Shown in pieces: positions 38,961 through 49,192 of a stretch of DNA of 64,000 nucleotides. The stretch's first letter is position 1. The number at the start of each line of letters is the position of its first letter. Source of the stretch: Moringa oleifera (Eukaryota; Streptophyta; Magnoliopsida; Brassicales; Moringaceae); the NCBI GenBank assembly GCA_021397835.1, contig JAJFZO010000168.1, positions 992,001-1,056,000 of the forward strand. Reading direction: 5' to 3'. A program made the translations under genes and the position numbers. The notes beneath the pieces were generated by a model, which saw nothing but the letters and a program-made list of their open reading frames with translations, searched no databases and was not told where the DNA came from.

Positions 38961-39837
38961 TTTAATTAAAATATTTAATTTATTTTATGATTTTTATCTA
39001 CAATTTTAATAAAACTGTAGATAAAATATAATTATTTTTTATTTATTTATTTTAAAAAATAAAAATATATCAAATTTTAAATTGATAAATAATTAAAAAT
39101 TTGAATTACTATTTAATTTTTTGTTTTTAATGTTTAATAATTTAGAATTGAATCATTATTTAATTTTTAATAATCTTAATTTTGAAATTATAATTCATAT
39201 TTTTAATTATTATTTGATTACGTTTGTTTTTCAAAATCAAAATTTTTCGGTTGTGAATTCACATTTTTCCAATTTACCCAAAACTAAAATTTGAAAATAT
39301 CCAAAAAATGTTGTATACAATAAAGAAAATAAACCATCACAAATGATTTTAGTACTACTACCACACTTCAATAAAGTATAACACACCACCATCACTTTTT
39401 TTAATCAAAAAGCACTTTAACAATATTCACAGACTTTAGTACAATTAAATGCATCACCGCGACCACTATTTTCATGACAACACTCTCTAGAGCAATGTAA
39501 CATACCTAAATACAATCTAACACCACCATCACTTCATCTATTCACAACATATTTTAATCCAATATAGTGCACATTCATGATCACTTCTTTCATTATAATA
39601 CACTTCAACATAACATATATTGATTACCATTTTGAAATTATAATGAATCATAATTCTCATCCATATAACCTTTCAGCTATGTCTGAAACACATGGAGGAA
39701 AATAAGTTTATAAATTAACGCTACTTTTACAATACAAGTTAAAGGGCAAATACTTATAATTCCTAACAACTATATAATATATTCCAAAATTTGAAATATA
39801 AGTCCTACACTTTTACCTGAATCCTAACATAATGTTT

Positions 39838-40640
39838 CATATGTATTGCCCAAACTCTTGTATGACATCATCAAGCTCAAACTAACTGTAGATATCAATA
39901 TCCATTAGCTGTGCATGTGAAAAATATAAAAGTTAGTACAACTATAATTACAATATTATACACAACATTTTACACAAATAAATTATTTAAAAACTTACTA
40001 TTTTCGAGTATGGTGCATTATTGTTATGTCTGTTAATGATATCCCTCATGTATTTTATCGCATAGTATCCACACACATGGTTAGAAGGTTGACGTGGGTA
40101 CTACATTAACATAATTTAGATGTTATATTTTGTGACTAAAAATAATAAAATTTAATATAACATATGATCCATAACATACATACCTTAGCAACAGTACTTC
40201 GACAATTCCGTCAGCTAATGGATGGCATGTCTATTGCGAAGAACATTCTAAAAGAGCTAAAAAAAAAAAGTAGATTACTAATCTTGAAACTATAATTACA
40301 TATACTAATGTAAGTATAAAATAATTAAACTCACATGGACATAAGCATGTCTAACTTAGTGCGAAAACCATGCCCTAGAGGATCAAAAACTGTAAATGTG
40401 AACGCCCACGGCTCAACAATCACTAACATCTAATGATGTCTAAATTATTAAGCAAATTAAGTTATTAGTTATTTAACTAATGCAATTAAAAAAATTAAGT
40501 TCATGCTTACATGATGTTATATAGGAAGATCACTATTCCTTTATCACATGGTTGAGCTCATCTAGTTGTAATATGATGAGCTTGATCTTTTATCTTTTTA
40601 CGCTCACAACTGACACTATTGACAGACCAGCAAATAGAAT
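39838..40640 (-). pseudogene. Ulp1 (C48) cysteine protease-like gene of the CACTA element, broken
   Basis: Minus-strand exons of a transposon-borne Ulp1 protease are visible. MLVIVEPWAFTFTVFDPLGH contains the catalytic Asp (codon 40384-40382). PRQPSNHVCGYYAIKYMRDI contains the oxyanion Gln and catalytic Cys (codon 40073-40071), followed by a GTAAGT donor at 39998-39993 and a last exon with LDDVIQEFGQYI ending TGA at 39840-39838. The catalytic His (40435-40433) is present, but the invariant Trp after it is a TAG stop (TGG to TAG at 40432-40430). Another stop lies in the last exon. Ulp1-like genes ride on several plant CACTA and MULE elements; their role is unsettled. This copy cannot make a full enzyme. 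Confidence 0.72.
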
Positions 40641-40729
40641 ATTTTGATTTAAGCTAAGTGCAATCAAATCTTTGCGAAATTTACTGAAAATATAAAAAAC
40701 ACATGTAAATATAAATATGAAATCTAAAA

Positions 40730-41480
40730 TCTTACACTTAGATTTGAAAATCCCAGTATAGATCTAAAATCTCAACCATGATTTGGAATTCTTAGCCAAA
40801 ATTTAAAACCCCGCACTTAAATTTGGAGCCCCCAACATAGATATGAAATCCTAACCCAAATTAAAAATCTCGTAGCCAGATTTGGAACTCCTAGCATAGA
40901 TCTGGAATCCCAACCAAGATCTTGAATCCTTAGCCCAGATTTAAAGCCCTATAGCCAAATTTGGAATCCCAACACAGATTTGAAATCCCAACCAAGATCT
41001 GGATTCGTTAGCCCAGATCTAAAATCTAACACCTAGATTTGGAACCCCCCGACATAAATTTGGAATCCCGAGCCCCGATCTGAAACCCCTCACCCAGATC
41101 TGGAACCCTTAGACCCCTCACCTATATTTAGAATCCTCAGCCCAGATCTGGAACCCCTAGACCTCTCACCTAGGTCTGAACTCCCAGCCTAGATCTAGAA
41201 CCCCCAGACCTTTCACCCAGATCGAAAACTCCCAGCCTAGATCTGGAACCCCTCACCTAGATCTAGAACTCTCAGCCCAGATCTGGAACCCTCAAACCTC
41301 TCACCCAGATCTAAAACTCCCAGCCTAGATCTAGAACCCCTCACCTAGATCTAAAACTCTCAGCCTAGATCTGAAACTCTCACCCAGATTTGGAACTCCT
41401 AGCATAGATTCGAGACCCCAACACAAATCTGGGACCTTAGCACACATTTCGAATCCCGAAACAAATCTAAAATTTCGATG
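40730..41480. repeat. Degenerate CCCAGATCTGGAACC tandem repeat inside the CACTA element
   Basis: Recurring phrases AGATCTGGAACCCC, CCTAGATCTAGAA, CTCACCCAGATCT about every 20-25 bp, roughly 30 copies, with a C-rich plus strand. The core AGATCT is self-complementary. The sharply higher GC content contrasts with the flanks. No reading frame is conserved through it. Confidence 0.75.
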
Positions 41481-41849
41481 AAAGTAAAACCATGTACATA
41501 TCTAGAATCCTGATGGAAGGAGAACTACAACCAAATTTAGGCTTAAAAATAATAAAACTAAAAGTAAAAAAATTAAAGAATAATGATTTCTGCATTCTAA
41601 CAAAGAAAATAAGCACATAATCTTGGGAGAAAGGACTAAACTTACTAAGAAAAAGAGGAGATTCAGAACCACACTCTTAATCCCTTCGTTGCAAATAATT
41701 AAGGTCCAACATTTGGTTTGCAGATCTAGAATCCGGAGAGGCTCTCTTCATAGTGTGCACTTGATACCTAATGTTTACTACTTGATCAAGTGGAGAAAAA
41801 GAATCAACGAGGTTTATCTTTCTGGGAAGATAAGATAGGACTTTTTTTC

Positions 41850-42135
41850 ATAGTTGTAGCCATAACTGTGAATAAAGGTTTGTACTTTTATTCACAGTTT
41901 TGTTGTAACTATGAATAAAAGCTTTGTTATACCACTTTTATTCACAGTTACAGTAAAACTGTGAATAAAAGTTCTCTTTTGTTCACAGTTATGTTTATAA
42001 ATGTGAACAAAGATGATCTTTATTCACAGTTTTAATAACAACTGTGAATAAAGGTTTACTTTGTTCACAGTTTTATTATAATTGTGAACTAATCAACATT
42101 TATTCACAGTTGTTATTAAAACTGTGAACTATTTA
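41850..42135. repeat. Right subterminal repeats of the CACTA element
   Basis: About twelve copies of TTCACAGTT / AACTGTGAATAAA in both orientations, mirror of the left end. Confidence 0.85.
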
Positions 42136-42164
42136 GTGTAAATTAATCTTATTTTTTTGTAGTG

Positions 42165-43271
42165 TTAGTAAAAAGTAGTTCAATCTTATTTCAAACAATT
42201 GCAATAAAATTAAGCATATTTTGTTGTTAAAATGCCTAAGAAATTACATAAGTAAATCTATGCTTTATTGCTTGTTAATAACTTAGTTTTGACTAATTTT
42301 TAATTTACAAGCTATTTATTATGATTTTTTAAATATTTGGTAATAGAAGTTTATTAAAGATATTTTTAGTATTCAAGAAACCTAGAAATTTTTTATAATG
42401 GTTGCTTGAATATTTATTGATGCCAATAAAAAGTTTCTATTCAAGATTCATAATATATGATATTCAAATACTCTCAATTTTTAAATTTTTTAACAAAATC
42501 CAATTTAACTATTTTTCATCAATCAGGATTTGTTTGAAAATATTTGAAATTCAAGATAAAGATTAAGAGTGAGAGTTTACCTATAATGTTTTAAAGATAT
42601 TACTCCTTAAATTTTTGACTTATATATTTTTTTTTGTAATTTACAATCTAATTGCCATGAAAAATGACATATGACAAATTTGCAACAATATATTTTAATG
42701 GTAATTATATAAAAAATGTAATTTTATCTTTTTGAATTAATTGCCTAAATGACTGCAAGGTTTTCTCTCTTATTAAAAAAAAAAAAAAAACAAGCTTCCT
42801 TCTTGATACCAAAGATTTTTGTTTTGGATAACCATGATCCATATTTGTTTTTTATATAAATTAAATCATGTTTGTCTAATATAGAAAGAAACACAATTAT
42901 TGGATACCACCCACCACTTGTAAGTCAAATTGTTTAAAAACATAAAAATGAAACCATGAAGACTATATATTATATAACTAAAATATATTAACGTAAGTTT
43001 TAAGAGTTTACATTTTGAGTCAATTTGAATCAAATTATTTACATGAAAAAAGTTAAAATATCATGTCTCTATGTACCAATCAGAAAGGGGATCTCTTTTC
43101 ACCAAACAACTAATATATAAAAAATAAAGAGAATAAAAGTTTATGGATTTCTAACACAAAATTTTATTCATTACTCCTTTTTTACCTATTAACTAGATTC
43201 TCAAACAACAATTTATAAAAGTGTAGTTACTATTATTTTCTATAAATTGTTCATTTTATTAGTTCTTAATT
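42165..43271 (+). repeat. Old unit tail, right of the CACTA insertion
   Basis: Collinear with 46975-47961 of the young units but clearly diverged (substitutions and small indels throughout). It shares poly-T/A runs, the ACCACTTGTAAGTCAAAT and GATCTC..TTACCAAACAACTA landmarks. It ends at a local direct repeat, CAAACAACAATT(T/A)ATAAA, present at 43202 and again at 43275, where near-identity to the other units abruptly begins. Confidence 0.75.
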
Positions 43272-44365
43272 TCCAAACAACAATTAATAAAGGTGTAATC
43301 ACCATTATTTTTTGTGAATAGTTTATTTTATTTGTTCTTTAATTTTTGTTTATAAATAATAAGTAGTTATTAATAGCAAAAAGACTTGTAACAATGATTA
43401 CCATCTTCCACTGTAATTTCTTCAACTGCACATAATATTTCTATCATTTCTCCTAATGTTTTAATCACCTTTATTTAGCTTTGGAAATGCTAATCATGTG
43501 CAAAAGTTAACGTCCTTGTTATCAAAATCTTACAAGTTAATACAAATTCATGATTTTTTTTTTATAAAATTTTGCTGTTTTTTATTTAAATTTTATTATA
43601 ATAAACGATGTTGTTTTAGTTCACTACAAGAAATTAAGCTATTTCTTATGAAAAAAATTTGGTGGAAGTTCTATTAATTTTTGTGGCAATCTGCAATTCT
43701 GACGAAAACTCCCAAGAAAAGCTATCATAAACTATTTTGTTCGTCAGAAATGTAATTTTCTTATGGAAAGCATTTCCATATGCAATATTCTACTGAAACT
43801 CCTGTGAAAATTTTGTTGGAAATATTGAATGTTATTATATTAATATTTTTACCATGAAGTTTTTTTTTGTGGTAAAGTGACAATATGTAAAATTATCATA
43901 GATTGTTTTTTCCGGCAAAAGTCAATTATTCTGTTAAATCACTCACTAAAAGTGCCATTATTAGGTATTTGAAATTATGCGACATTCATATAAGGGCTGA
44001 AAATTATTAATTGATTGTGTTGCATCTTTTACTTTCTTTCATGAGACTTATATAATATATCAACTCTTGACCTCTCCATTACGAAGATCTTGCCAATAGA
44101 GGTAACAAATAAATATAACACATAATATCCTTAAAAATTATGAACTTGTGTACTTGGAAGGTGAATTTATCGTTTAAATATTTTTGTTTTTGATGTAAAT
44201 TTAATACTTTATGAATTAAAAGGAATTGAACTTGTCCTAATCTCTCTTATCCAACTCGATAGCATAAATTGTAAAAGTTACTACAGATCAAATGGAGATT
44301 GACAAAGGTTGATTAAAAAAAATCACTGGAAGCAAAGAAAGAAAAGAAAGAAAAATAAAATAACT

Positions 44366-44404
44366 TACGTGGTTCGGTCGATAAGAGTTACATCCACGCA
44401 AGTG
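44366..44404 (-). repeat. LTR-like ACCACGTAAGT block downstream of each kinase
   Basis: On the kinase coding strand the sequence reads CGTGGATGTAACTCTTATCG then ACCGAACCACGTAAGTT. The phrase GTGGA(T/C)GTA...CGAACCACGTAA is, from memory, common in plant retrotransposon LTRs. It recurs in every unit and in the inverted arm (about 36017-36054). It may be part of the kinase 3' UTR, and hints at retroposon sequence joined to the gene before amplification. Confidence 0.4.
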
Positions 44405-44501
44405 AAATAAGATAAAATAAAACTGTAATCTTGAAAGTGACACACAATTAAATTATGAATCTGGTTTCTTCGAAATACTAAGAGACCAAATATAAGACAT
44501 A

Positions 44502-45320
44502 CTATGTTTCTCCGCTTCTAATATCTTCCACAATGAACGGATGCTGCAAAAGTTTATCGGCACTCCATCTTTTTTCTGGATTGATCGCTAAGCAAATGTT
44601 TAAAAAATCCCTTCCCATTTTCGACAGACTTTGCGGTATCTGTGGCGGTTCACCCTTTACAGCAAGTTGATAATATATTCCTTGAAGATCCAAATTGTGC
44701 CAAGGTGGTTTGCTTGTAACCATTTCGATGAGTGTGCATCCCACTGACCATATATCCAGCGAACCCCTAATATCTCCCATTATGGACTCAGGGGACATGT
44801 AATTTTTGGTACCTCTAAACCCAGGTTGACTACCCCAACCATTTTCTTGTTCTGTGGGTTCTTTAGATAAACCAAAATCTGTAATTTTTAATTGAATGTC
44901 CACACCATTTTCAACTGGAAACACTAGAATGTTATCTGGCTTGAGATCACAATGAACTATACCTTTTCTGTGTATACAAGAAAGTGCTTCTAATATCATT
45001 CTTGTGAACTTTCTTAAATGATGTTCGGGTATATTACCATTGTATTGCTCGATCAAATCTCTAACACTGCCTCCAAGTGCCCATTCAAGGATTAGCTTGT
45101 AAATTCTGGATCTTCTTGGCTCAAGACTCAACTCATCTCCAAAGCATTGGACGACGTTTTGACAGCCTCTGAATTGGGATAATATCCGATTCTCTTTCAT
45201 TAAGGATTTTGCATCGGATAATAATGCAGACTTCACAGCCAAGAAGCGCATACTTGGCTTCATCATTGCTAAATGAACTATTCCAAAAGATCCACGACCA
45301 AGAACTTTCAAGTTCTCCAT
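44502..45320 (-). CDS. MAPKKK-like Ser/Thr protein kinase, array copy 1
   Basis: Intronless 272-aa protein that is a bare kinase domain. Gly loop GRGSFG (8-13), ATP Lys30 (AVKS), helix-C Glu43, HCDLKPDN (123-130, catalytic Asp125; Cys replaces the usual Arg, so non-RD), DFG 148-150, GTKNYMSPES (170-179) and DIWSVGC (189-195). The activation segment and YMSPE motif are those of plant MEKK-type MAPKKKs (MAPKKK17-20 group), but the usual 60-100 residue C-terminal extension is missing. All catalytic residues are present, so it could be active; substrates would be MAPKKs by family analogy. This copy differs from copies 2-5 at Leu82 (Pro), Val86 (Leu), Thr147 just before DFG (Ala) and Asn209 (Ser). 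Start chosen at the ATG that places the Gly loop at residue 8. Confidence 0.9.
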   Translation of the reverse strand: MENLKVLGRGSFGIVHLAMMKPSMRFLAVKSALLSDAKSLMKENRILSQFRGCQNVVQCFGDELSLEPRRSRIYKLILEWALGGSVRDLIEQYNGNIPEHHLRKFTRMILEALSCIHRKGIVHCDLKPDNILVFPVENGVDIQLKITDFGLSKEPTEQENGWGSQPGFRGTKNYMSPESIMGDIRGSLDIWSVGCTLIEMVTSKPPWHNLDLQGIYYQLAVKGEPPQIPQSLSKMGRDFLNICLAINPEKRWSADKLLQHPFIVEDIRSGET

Positions 45321-45374
45321 TTTACGTGATCAATAGCATTGTTATGAAATTATAACACATTTTGATATTTATAA

Positions 45375-46150
45375 TGCAAATAGGAGATAGAGTTAGTGAA
45401 ACCAAATAGGTTTGTAATCCAAATTATTTTTCTAATGCAAATAGAATATTTGAGTAACCTAATCCTAATGTAAATAGGATAACAACTTTTTTTCAAATAG
45501 CGTAACATTAGCTTATCAACTTTTACCAACTTGAAGTAAACACCTTGATACAAAGCATACTCTAAAATACTGCAAAGTTTATCGAGTAATAATTTTACTC
45601 TTGCAAAACACCCAAATATTTTTTATCAATTTTAATTCATATATATACAATTAATACAGTATATGTGTCTCGTCTATAGAATTTGATTTCTTAAAACCTT
45701 GTCAAATTATAATGTGCTATGATATTTCAAAAAGTAAGGTAAATCGTATCTTCTATTTTTTATTACGCATTCTTTAGAAGTTAGTTCATCTTGCAAATAA
45801 AATTAATATAATTATTATTCTTTATAAAAAAAATTCACATGTGATCATAAATGCTATTAATATTATTTACTTTAGATATTAGAATATATATTGTAATTAA
45901 ATCACAACATATATTATTCACTGATTCTATTGATAAGCTGTTGTTACTAATCCTGATCCAAATAGGATATAGGGTCAGCGGAACTAAATATTGTAAATAA
46001 AATTACTTCGTAATTGAAATAGAATATTTGAGTGACCAATCCTCATTTAAATAGGATAACAACCTTATTTTAAATAGCTTAATATCGGGTTGTCAATTTT
46101 TACCAACTTGAAATAAACATTTTTATATAATACATATACTACCAATAACA
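45375..46150. repeat. Duplicated segment upstream of the kinase within the unit
   Basis: The roughly 180 bp at 45385-45565 (AATAGAATATTTGAGTAACC, AATAGGATAACAAC, TACCAACTTGAAGTAAACA) recurs at about 45950-46135 (AATAGAATATTTGAGTGACC, AATAGGATAACAAC, TACCAACTTGAAATAAACA). So the kinase's likely promoter region exists twice per unit in direct orientation, separated by AT-rich DNA. The same arrangement is in units 2-4. Confidence 0.75.
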
Positions 46151-49100
46151 TAAAGTTTTTTTTTTTTGGTAATAATTATAACCCTAAACAACAGCAAAAT
46201 AAAAGATAAATTATTGACATATTGATATGAACCACTCCAAGAAAATATAAAAATTCTTACGAAATGTTCTCCGAGAACCAAATATCTTTTGAATGTTTAT
46301 AAATTGACATGGGAAAATTATGTTTTGAGAACCATTTCCACAGGAATTTTAGTGAAAAATTCTGCGACAAAGTTTTCTGAGGCATATTCGATAAGAAAAA
46401 TAATAAGAAAATTTTGGAAATAGTAATTTATTTTATTTTTATAAATATTAAAGAATTTCTCATGAGAATTACAATGGTAATTTTAAGATATTTTTACCAC
46501 AAAAATTGTCCATGGTAATATGTAAGATATTTGAAATTTAAATTTTTGAATTTATTTTTTTGAAATATTATCCAATTGTCACAAGCCTTTTCGTAGTAAT
46601 AGCGTAAGATAATTTTAAATTTGAACTTTAAAATAAGTTTTTCTTTGAAATTGTCACCATGTTGCTACGAAAAAAAAGTTTTGACAATTTTATGAAAAAT
46701 TTATATGGTATATTTTCATGGCAACTGTTCAAGAAGAATTGTAATTTTTCTTTTTTAACTAACATTTGGGACGTTAATATAATTGTCATGAAAAATACCG
46801 TGATAATTGTTATGACACTTTTGTCGTGGAAATATTATTTCGTGGCAATTGCGTAAGATAATTTTAAATTTAAATTTAGGTAGGTGTTTTTAAACCTTGA
46901 AGAGTACTCTATCCTAGTTTTTTCCTTGACCTTCAAATCGTATCTAAACTAGTCATGGGTTAAACAAACAGTTCCATCTTAGTTGAAACTCCTGCAATAA
47001 AATTAAGCATATTTCGTTGTTGAAATGCCTAAAAAATTACACAAATAAACCTATGCTTTATTTCGAGTTAGGAGCTTAATTTTGAATAATTTTAAATTTA
47101 CAAGCTATTTATTATGACTTTTTAAATATTTGGTAATAAAATTGTCTTTAGTATTCGATAAATCCATATACTTTTTATAATGGTTGCTTGAATGGTTACT
47201 CGTATCAATAAAATGTTTGAATTTAAGATTCCTAATAAAAGATATCCAATTTGAATATACTCAAATTTCAAAATTTTCAATAAGGTCCAATTTGACGATT
47301 TTTCATCAATGAGGATTTGTTTGGAGACATTTTCAAATTAAAGATAAAGATATGAGAGATAGTTTACTTATAAGGTTTTAAAACATATTACTCTTTAAAA
47401 TTTTCAATTGTTCTTTTTGTTGCAATTTTCAATTTAATTGCCACAAAAAATAACATATGACAAATTTGTAGCAATACATTTTAATGGTAATTATCTAAAA
47501 AAATATAATTTTATTTTCTTAATCAATTACCTAAATGACTGCAAGTTTTTCTTTCTTATTAAAAAAACTTCCTTCGTGATACTCAAGGTTTTAGTTTTTT
47601 TTTTAAGGGATCACCATGATCCATATTTTTTAAAATAAATTAATTCATTTTGTCCTAATAAATGAAAAAAAACCAATCATTAGATACCACCAACCACTTG
47701 TGAGTCAAATCCTTGCAAATACAAAAATAAAACCTTACAAATTATATGTTAACTAAAATATACTAACATGAGTCTTAAGAGTTTACATTTTGAATCAAAT
47801 TATTTATATGAAAAATGTAAAAAAATCATGTGCGTGTGTATCAATTAGAAAGAGGATCTCTGGTTACCAAACAACTATTATATAAAAATTAAATAGAAAA
47901 AAAGCTTATGCATTTCTAACACCAAATTCTATTTACTACTTTTTTCTTATTAACTAGATTCCCAAACAACAATTAATAAAGGTGTAATCACCATTATTTT
48001 TTGTGAATAGTTTATTTTATTTGTTCTTTAATTTTTGTTTATAAATAATAAGTAGTTATTAATAGCAAAAAGACTTGTAACAATGATTACCATATTTCGC
48101 TGTAATTTCTTCAACTGCACATAATATTTCTATCATTTCTCCTAATGTTTTAATCACCTTTATTTAGCTTTGGAAATGCTAATCATGTGCAAAAGTTAAC
48201 GTCCTTGTTATCAAAATCTTACAAGTTAATACAAATTCATGATTTTTTTTTTATAAAATTTTGCTGTTTTTTATTTAAATTTTATTATAATAAACGATGT
48301 TGTTTTAGTTCACTACAAGAAATTAAGCTATTTCTTATGAAAAAAAATTTGGTGGAAGTTCTATTAATTTTTGTGGCAATCTGCAATTCTGACGAAAACT
48401 CCCAAGAAAAGCTATCATAAACTATTTTGTTCGTCAGAAATGTAATTTTCTTTTGGAAAGCATTTCCATATGCAATATTCTACTGAAACTCCTGTGAAAA
48501 TTTTGTTGGAAATATTGAATGTTATTATATTAATATTTTTACCATGAAGTTTTTTTTTTGTGGTAAAGTGACAATATGTAAAATTATCATAGATTGTTTT
48601 TTCCGGCAAAAGTCAATTATTCTGTTAAATCACTCACTAAAAGTGCCATTATTAGGTATTTGAAATTATGCGACATTCATATAAGGGCTGAAAATTATTA
48701 ATTGATTGTGTTGCATCTTTTACTTTCTTTCATGAGACTTATATAATCAATCAACTCTTGACCTCTCCATTACGAAGATCTTGCCAATAGAGGTAACAAA
48801 TAAATACAACACATAATATCCTTAAAAATTATGAACTTGTGTACTTGGAAGGTGAATTTATCGTTTAAATATTTTTGTTTTTGATGTAAATTTAATACTT
48901 TATGAATTAAAAGGAATTGAACTTGTCCTAATCTCTCTTATCCAACTCGATAGCATAAATTGTAAAAGTTACTACAGATCAAATGGAGATTGACAAAGGT
49001 TGATTAAAAAAAATCACTGGAAGCAAAGAAAGAAAAGAAAGAAAAATAAAATAACTTACGTGGTTCGGTCGATAAGAGTTACATCCACGCAAGTGAAATA

Positions 49101-49192
49101 AGATAAAATAAAACTGTAATCTTGAAAGTGACACACAATTAAATTATGAATCTGGTTTCCTCGAAATACTAAGAGACCAAATATAAGACATA

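Larger units (their letters stand above)
38630..42164. mobile_element. CACTA (En/Spm-like) DNA transposon, 3.5 kb, inactive
   Basis: Begins CACTACAATAAAATAA and ends TTATTTTTTTGTAGTG, inverted ends that match except for one position. Both ends carry 250-300 bp of subterminal repeats of TTCACAGTT / AACTGTGAA in both orientations. The interior holds a broken Ulp1-type protease gene (minus strand) and a CCCAGATCTGGAA-type tandem repeat. It interrupts sequence that is continuous in the other repeat units. Flanks are TAA on the left and TTA on the right, so the expected 3-bp direct target duplication is imperfect. No transposase frame was recognised, so it is non-autonomous. Confidence 0.85.
43622..46445. 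mobile_element. CACTA-like element apparently carrying the kinase gene (unit 1; repeated in units 2-5)
   Basis: CACTACAAGAAATTAAGC starts at 43622 (also at 48311, 53002, 57692 and 62383) and is followed by about 230 bp of short inverted subterminal-like words (TTTCTTATGAAAA, GACGAAAACTCCC, GGAAAGCATTTCC). Beyond the kinase, 46250-46445 has matching vocabulary and ends GGAAATAGTAATTTATTTTATTTT, which aligns with the intact terminus at 34440-34461 (GGGAAAATAGTAAATTTCTT then GTAGTG) but has lost the GTAGTG end. I infer gene capture by a CACTA element whose right end has decayed; the right border is approximate. Confidence 0.5.

Noticed and set aside
41623..41838. 71-codon basic frame near the right end of the CACTA element
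   Set aside because: No transposase or DNA-binding motif seen; probably chance or a remnant too short to call.
48187..48420. 77-codon frame repeated in every 4.69-kb unit (also 52878, 57568, 62259)
   Set aside because: Repeats only because the DNA repeats; it lies in transposon terminal sequence, is low complexity and is not kept open in unit 1.
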